This document shows positions 59,101 to 64,000 of a stretch of 64,000 bases of DNA, one piece after another; positions within the stretch are counted from its first letter, which is position 1, and each line of letters opens with the position of its first letter. Below the pieces are notes generated by a model. That model had not been told where the DNA came from, did not search any database, and worked only from the letters and a program-made list of their open reading frames with translations. This DNA is from Pterois miles (taxonomy: Eukaryota; Chordata; Actinopteri; Perciformes; Scorpaenidae): NCBI GenBank assembly GCA_947000775.1, contig CAMQGK010000642.1, forward strand, positions 124,001-188,000, given 5' to 3'. The position numbers were made by a program, and so were the translations under genes.

Positions 59101-60130
59101 CGCTTCCACCTGCAGATTCTGGCAGAGGCTGTAGGTGGAGGTTTGAGTTCAGCTGTCAGCCAGAACCTGCAGTTGCCGCCTCCACCCGCAGATTCTGGCA
59201 GAGGCTGTAGGTGGAGGTTTGAGTTCCGCTGTCAGCCAGAACCTGCAGTTGCCGCTTCCACATGCAGATTCTGGCAGAGGCTGTAGGTGGAGGTTTGAGT
59301 GCAGCTGTCCGCCAGAACCTGCAGTTGCCGCCTCCACCTGCAGATTTTGGCAGAGGCTGTAGGTGGAGGTTTGACTGCAGCTGTCCGCCAGAACCTGCAG
59401 TTGCCGCCTCCACCTGCAGATTCTGGCAGAGGCTGTAGGTGGAGGTTTGACTGCAGCTGTCCGCCAGAACCTGCAGTTGCCGCCTCCACCTGCAGATTCT
59501 GGTAGAGGCTGTAGGTGGAGGTTTGAGTGCAGCTGTCAGCCAGAACCTGCAGTTGCCGCCTCCACCTGCAGATTCTGGCAGAGGCTGTAGGTGGAGGTTT
59601 GACTGCAGCTGTCTGCCAGAACCTGCAGTTTCCGCCTCCACCTGCAGATTTTGGCAGAGGCTGTAGGTGGAGGTTTGAGTTCAGCTGTCAGCCAGAACCT
59701 GCAGTTGCCGCCTCGACCTGCAGATTCTGGCAGAGGCTGTTGGTGGAGGTTTGACTGCAGCTGTCCGCCAGAACCTGCAGCTGCCACCTCCACTTGCAGA
59801 TTCTTGCAGACAGCTGCAGTCAAACCTCCACCTACAGCCTCTGCCAGAACCCGCAGTTGCCGCCTCCACCTGCAGATTCTGGCACAGGCTGTAGGTGGAG
59901 GTTTGAGTGCAGCTGTCAGCCAGAACCTGCAGTTGCCGCCTCCACCTGCAGATTCTGGCAGAGGCTGTAGGTGGATGTTTGACAGCAGCTGTCAGCCAGA
60001 ACCTGCAGCTGCCGCCTCCACCTGCAGATTCTGGCAGAGGCTGTAGGTGGAGGTTTGAGTGCAGCTGTCAGCCAGAACCTGCAGTTGCCGCCTCCACCTG
60101 CAGATTCTGGCAGAGGCTGTACGTGGAGGT
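56118..60130. repeat. Tandem higher-order duplication, offset 2,050-2,052 bp (27 units)
   Basis: Blocks from about 56.12 and 58.17 kb share GTCAGGCAGAACC-type variants, GAACTTGCAGTTG, GTTGGTTGAGGTTTGAC and CCACATGCAGATTC. The offset changes from 2,050 to 2,052 at a 2-bp deletion in the left copy (CTGTCTCCAGACCTG near 57563). Confidence 0.85.
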
Positions 60131-63100
60131 TTGACTGCAGCTGTCTGCCAGAACCTGCAGTTGCCGCCTCCACCTGCAGATTCTGGCAGAGGCTGTAGGT
60201 GGAGGTTTGACTGCAGCTGTCCGCCAGAACTTTTAGTTGCCACCTCCACCTGCAGATTCTTGCAGACAACTGCAGTCAGACCTCCACCTACAGCCTCTGC
60301 CAGAACCCGCAGTTGCCGCCTCCACCCGCAGATTCTGGTAGAGGCTGTAGGTGGAGGTTTGAGTTCCGCTCTCAGCCAGAACCTGCAGTTGCCGCTTCCA
60401 CCTGCAGATTCTGGCAGAGGCTGTAGGTGGAGGTTTGAGTGCAGCTGTCCGCCAGAACCTGCAGTTGCCGCCTCCACCTGCAGATTTTCGCAGAGGCTGT
60501 AGGTGGAGGTTTGACTGCAGCTGTCCGCCAGAACCTGCAGTTGCCGCCTCCAACTGCAGATTCTGGCAGAGGCTGTAGGTGGAGGTTTGACTGCAGCTGT
60601 CCGCCGGAACCTGCAGTTGCCACCTCCACCTGCAGATTCTGGCAGAGGCTGTATGTGGAGGTTTGACTGCAGCTGTCCGCCAGAACCTGCAGCTGCCACC
60701 TCCACTTGCAGATTCTTGCAGACAGCTGCAGTCAAACCTCCACCTACAGCCTCTGCCAGAACCTGCAGTTGCCGCCTCCACCTGCAGATTCTGGTAGAGG
60801 CTGCAGGTGGAGGTTTGAGTGCAGCTGTCAGCCAGAACCTGCAGTTGCCGCCTCCACCTGCAGATTCTGGCAGAGGCTGTAGGTGGAGGTTTGACTGCAG
60901 CTGTCTGCCAGAACCTGCAGTTGCCGCCTCCACCTGCAGATTCTGGCAGAGGCTGTAGGTGGAGGTTTGACTGCAGCTGTCCGCCAGAACCTGCAGTTGC
61001 CACCTCCACCTGCAGATTCTGGCAGAGGCTGTTGGTGGAGGTTTGACTGCAGCTGTCTGCCAGAACCTGCATTTGTCGCCTCCACCTACAGATTCTTGCA
61101 GAGGCTGTAGGTGGAGGTTTGACTGCAGCTGTCAGCCAGAACCTGCAGCTGCCACCTCCACTTGCAGATTCTTGCAGACAGCTGCAGTCAAACCTCCACC
61201 TACAGCCTCTGCCAGAACCTGCAGTTGCTGCCTCCCCCTGCAGATTCAGGCAGAGGCTGTAGGTGGAGGTTTGACTGCAGCTGTCTGCCAGAATCTGCAG
61301 GTGGAGGCGGCAACTGCAGGTTCTGAAAGACAGCTGCAGTCAAACCTCCACCTGCAGCCTCTGCCAGAACCTGCAGTTGCCGCCTCCACCTGCAGATTCT
61401 TGCAGACAGCTGCAGTCAAACCTCCACCTACAGCCTCTGCCAGAACCTGCAGTTGCCGTCTCCACCTGCAGATTCTGGCAGAGGCTGTAGGTGGAGGTTT
61501 GACTGCAACTGTCCGCCAGAACCTGCAGTTGCCGCCTCCACCTGCAGATTCTGGCAGACAGCTGCTGTCAAACCTCCACCTACAGCCTCTGCCAAAACCT
61601 GCAGTTGCCGCCTCCACCTGCAGTTTCTGGCAGAGGCTGTAGGTGGAGGTTTGAGTGCAGCTGTCAGCCAGAACCTGCAGTTTCCGCCTCCACCTGCAGA
61701 TTCTGGTAGAGGCTGTAGGTGGAGGTTTGACTGCAGCTGTCTGCCAGACCCTGCAATTGCCGCCTCCACCTACAGATTCTGGTAGAGGCTGTAGGTGGAG
61801 GTTTGAGTGCAGCTGTCAGGCAGAACCTGCAGTTGCCGCCTCCACCTGCAGATTCTGGCAGAGGCTGTAGGTGGAGGTTTGACTGCAGCTGTCTGCCAGA
61901 ACCTGCAGTTGCCGCCTCCACCTGCAGATTCTGGCAGAGGCTGTAGGTGGAGGTTTGAGTTCAGCTGTCAGCCAGAACCTGCAGTTGCCGCCTCGACCTG
62001 CAGATTCTGGCAGAGGCTGTTGGTGGAGGTTTGACTGCAGCTGTCTGCCAGAACCTGCATTTGTCGCCTCCACCTGCAGATTCTGGCAGAGGCTGTAGGT
62101 GGATGTTTGAGTGCAGCTGTCAGCCAGAACCTGCAGTTGCCGCCTCCACCTGCAGATTCTGGCAGAGGCTGTAGGTGGAGGTTTGACTGCAGCTGTCTGC
62201 CAGAACCTGCAGTTGCCGCCTCCACCTGCAGATTCTGGCAGAGGCTGTAGGTGGAGGTTTGACTGCAGCTGTCCGCCAGAACTTTCAGTTGCCACCTCCA
62301 CCTGCAGATTCTTGCAGACAGCTGCAGTCAAACCTCCACCTACAGCCTCTGCCAGAACCCGCAGTTGCCGCTTCCACCTGCAGATTCTGGCAGAGGCTGT
62401 AGGTGGAGGTTTGAGTTCAGCTGTCAGCCAGAACCTGCAGTTGCCGCCTCCACCCGCAGATTCTGGCAGAGGCTGTAGGTGGAGGTTTGAGTTCCGCTGT
62501 CAGCCAGAACCTGCAGTTGCCGCTTCCACATGCAGATTCTGGCAGAGGCTGTAGGTGGAGGTTTGAGTGCAGCTGTCCGCCAGAACCTGCAGTTGCCGCC
62601 TCCACCTGCAGATTTTGGCAGAGGCTGTAGGTGGAGGTTTGACTGCAGCTGTCCGCCAGAACCTGCAGTTGCCGCCTCCACCTGCAGATTCTGGCAGAGG
62701 CTGTAGGTGGAGGTTTGACTGCAGCTGTCCGCCAGAACCTGCAGTTGCCGCCTCCACCTGCAGATTCTGGTAGAGGCTGTAGGTGGAGGTTTGAGTGCAG
62801 CTGTCAGCCAGAAGCTGCAGTTGCCGCCTCCACCTGCAGATTCTGGCAGAGGCTGTAGGTGGAGGTTTGACTGCAGCTGTCTGCCAGAACCTGCAGTTTC
62901 CGCCTCCACCTGCAGATTCTGGCAGAGGCTGTAGGTGGAGGTTTGAGTTCAGCTGTCAGCCAGAACCTGCAGTTGCCGCCTCGACCTGCAGATTCTGGCA
63001 GAGGCTGTTGGTGGAGGTTTGACTGCAGCTGTCCGCCAGAACCTGCAGCTGCCACCTCCACTTGCAGATTCTTGCAGACAGCTGCAGTCAAACCTCCACC

Positions 63101-64000
63101 TACAGCCTCTGCCAGAACCCGCAGTTGCCGCCTCCACCTGCAGATTCTGGCACAGGCTATAGGTGGAGGTTTGAGTGCAGCTGTTAGCCAGAACCTGCAG
63201 TTGCCGCCTCCACCTGCAGATTCTGGCAGAGGCTGTAGGTGGATGTTTGACAGCAGCTGTCAGCCAGAACCTGCAGCTGCCGCCTCCACCTGCAGATTCT
63301 GGCAGAGGCTGTAGGTGGAGGTTTGAGTGCAGCTGTCAGCCAGAACCTGCAGTTGCCGCCTCCACCTGCAGATTCTGGCAGAGGCTGTACGTGGAGGTTT
63401 GACTGCAGCTGTCTGCCAGAACCTGCAGTTGCCGCCTCCACCTGCAGATTCTGGCAGAGGCTGTAGGTGGAGGTTTGACTGCAGCTGTCCGCCAGAACTT
63501 TTAGTTGCCACCTCCACCTGCAGATTCTTGCAGACAACTGCAGTCAGACCTCCACCTACAGCCTCTGCCAGAACCCGCAGTTGCCGCCTCCACCCGCAGA
63601 TTCTGGTAGAGGCTGTAGGTGGAGGTTTGAGTTCCGCTCTCAGCCAGAACCTGCAGTTGCCGCTTCCACCTGCAGATTCTGGCAGAGGCTGTAGGTGGAG
63701 GTTTGAGTGCAGCTGTCCGCCAGAACCTGCAGTTGCCGCCTCCACCTGCAGATTTTCGCAGAGGCTGTAGGTGGAGGTTTGACTGCAGCTGTCCGCCAGA
63801 ACCTGCAGTTGCCGCCTCCAACTGCAGATTCTGGCAGAGGCTGTAGGTGGAGGTTTGACTGCAGCTGTCCGCCGGAACCTGCAGTTGCCACCTCCACCTG
63901 CAGATTCTGGCAGAGGCTGTATGTGGAGGTTTGACTGCAGCTGTCCGCCAGAACCTGCAGCTGCCACCTCCACTTGCAGATTCTTGCAGACAGCTGCAGT
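58990..64000. repeat. Tandem higher-order duplication, offset 3,268 bp (43 units), cut by the window end
   Basis: From about 59.0/62.3 kb the two blocks match in order, sharing GGCACAGGCT, GAACTTTTAGTTGCC, GACAACTGCAGTCAGACC, CGCTCTCAGCCAG and GTCCGCCGGAACC. The second copy is still matching at base 64000. Confidence 0.85.
61299..61367. repeat. Second fully inverted monomer
   Basis: AGGTGGAGGCGGCAACTGCA, GGTTCTGAAAGACAGCTGC and CAAACCTCCACCTGCAGCC show loop and spacer both reversed. The related sites near 40.75, 51.59 and 54.64 kb have the same GGTTCTGAAAGACAG junction but a plus-oriented loop, so this copy is a further inversion of the loop alone. Confidence 0.8.

Larger units (their letters stand above)
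10258..64000. repeat. 76-bp satellite array, about 700 units, extends beyond the window
   Basis: The 76-bp monomer, taken from CTGCAGTTGCCGCCTCC, has PstI sites (CTGCAG) at monomer positions 1, 20 and 57, and PvuII (CAGCTG) at 60. GC is about 59% by count against an AT-rich flank. Positions 67-76 plus 1-6 (CTGCCAGAACCTGCAG) pair with 20-35 (CTGCAGATTCTGGCAG), giving a 16-bp stem with one mismatch and a 13-nt loop. The other 31 bases (36-66, from AGGCTGTAGG to GCAGCTGT) form a spacer. The long open frames on both strands arise because the minus monomer has no stop in any frame. They lack ATG starts and have all three frames equally open, so I do not call them genes. Confidence 0.97.

Noticed and set aside
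10258..64000. CRISPR-like array of palindromic repeats with spacers
   Set aside because: Spacers are as conserved as the repeats and the context is vertebrate DNA. No cas gene is present.
10258..64000. Telomeric or rDNA spacer identity for the array
   Set aside because: No TTAGGG tracts and no rRNA sequence are present. A centromeric or pericentromeric location is possible but nothing in the sequence shows it.

Overview
The window looks like nuclear DNA of a teleost fish, probably a percomorph. The evidence is a Rex1/CR1-type LINE with its TCTTA-repeat tail, interspersed repeats I recognise from percomorph genomes, a solo LTR with a 5-bp target duplication, a hAT-like element, and intron-split reading frames with GT..AG borders. 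There is no prokaryotic gene organisation. The many long open frames right of 10.2 kb are by-products of a satellite and start at GTG, TTG or CTG, so I do not annotate them as genes.

Region 1 (1-5.3 kb) is AT-rich and full of transposon relics. An inverted repeat (1-70 with 1557-1625) encloses a complete solo LTR (126-906) and a possible 3'-terminal exon with a poly(A) signal (1296-1458). It is followed by a minus-strand retroposon tail (1916-2190), older interspersed repeats (2.6-4.15 kb) and a candidate non-autonomous hAT element (4532-5291).

Region 2 (5.4-10.05 kb) is a candidate plus-strand gene of unknown function. A CCAAT box and a possible first exon lie near 5.4-5.6 kb. An exon encoding a VRWFFPWP core occurs twice in a 320-bp duplication (6420-6739 and 8223-8542, offset 1803), and its splice-acceptor region occurs a third time at 7.35-7.40 kb. 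A separate small exon (8118-8188) joins the second copy in phase. That second copy has been split by a Rex1 LINE (8543-9734) flanked by AGAACC duplications. The right half of the exon (9741 onward) stays in frame and encodes eight 5-residue proline-rich repeats, ending at three in-phase splice donors 12 nt apart.

Region 3 (10.14-64.0 kb, running off the right edge) is one uninterrupted satellite of a 76-bp, about 59% GC, PstI-rich monomer, roughly 700 copies. Each monomer is two diverged inverted halves and contains a 16-bp-stem hairpin. In about one unit in five to seven the 31-bp spacer between hairpins is reversed while its neighbours keep their orientation. The array is built from nested tandem duplications of 0.76 to 5.4 kb. 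I see no gene inside it.
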